Assembly (NCBI GenBank): GCA_934725655.1
Contig: CAKVCJ010000114.1
Span: forward strand, 1-6,225
DNA: 6,225 nt
From: an uncultured Brachyspira sp.
GTDB taxonomy: Bacteria; Spirochaetota; Brachyspiria; Brachyspirales; Brachyspiraceae
Direction of reading: 5' to 3'
A program made the translations under genes and the position numbers. The notes under the pieces are model-generated. The model saw nothing but the letters and a program-made list of their open reading frames with translations, did not search any database and was not told where the DNA came from. Of this stretch, positions 6,179 through 6,225 are shown piece after piece (the first letter of the stretch is position 1; each line of letters starts with the position of its first letter).

Positions 6179-6225
6179 TAAGCCCCCGACCGTAGGGAGT
6201 GCATAGCTCGTACAAAAAATTTAAA

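Noticed and set aside
6111..6225. Short reading frames on either strand through the tail region
   Set aside because: They run through the inverted repeat, lack ribosome sites, and are broken by stops in most frames; repeat DNA explains them better.

Overview
The window looks like part of a chromosome from Brachyspira, an anaerobic intestinal spirochaete. The evidence is a very AT-rich background (roughly 30% G+C by eye), a Brachyspira-type variable surface protein (Vsp family), a spirochaete-style lipoprotein, and strongly A/T-ending codons in every gene. The species cannot be fixed from the sequence alone. No rRNA, tRNA, CRISPR array, transposase or phage gene was seen.

Layout. (1) 1-1316, plus strand: a Vsp-like outer-membrane protein whose first few codons lie left of the window. 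(2) 1317-1413: a spacer with a strong hairpin. (3) 1414-2174, plus strand: a two-gene operon with a 4-bp ATGA overlap. It encodes a cysteine-rich YgbA-family protein ('nitrous oxide-stimulated promoter' family, linked to nitrosative stress in enterobacteria) and a YbaN/DUF454 small membrane protein. (4) 2240-2851, plus strand: a small unrecognised secreted protein, probably an outer-membrane beta-barrel, followed by a good intrinsic terminator. (5) 2852-3145: a convergent intergenic region with GC-rich heptamers and an inverted repeat that stand out from the AT-rich background. (6) 4750-3146, minus strand: an OppA-type peptide-binding lipoprotein with a clear sigma70-like promoter. (7) 4908-6110, plus strand: a complete two-domain type I restriction specificity subunit (HsdS) with its own promoter and no HsdM or HsdR gene in view. 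(8) 6111-6225: a tail carrying a second copy of the GC-rich inverted repeat seen after oppA.

How the parts relate. Three products (Vsp-like protein, small barrel, OppA) are cell-envelope proteins that would face the host or take up nutrients. The YgbA/YbaN pair is translationally coupled and may form one stress-response unit. HsdS would set the DNA target of a type I restriction-modification enzyme whose other subunits must be encoded elsewhere. The oppA and hsdS promoters diverge from a 157-bp spacer.

The least explained signals are the CCGCACG...CGTGCGG elements found just 3' of both oppA and hsdS, and the lone hsdS, whose predicted transcription start almost coincides with its start codon. 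No clearly new multi-gene system is visible.
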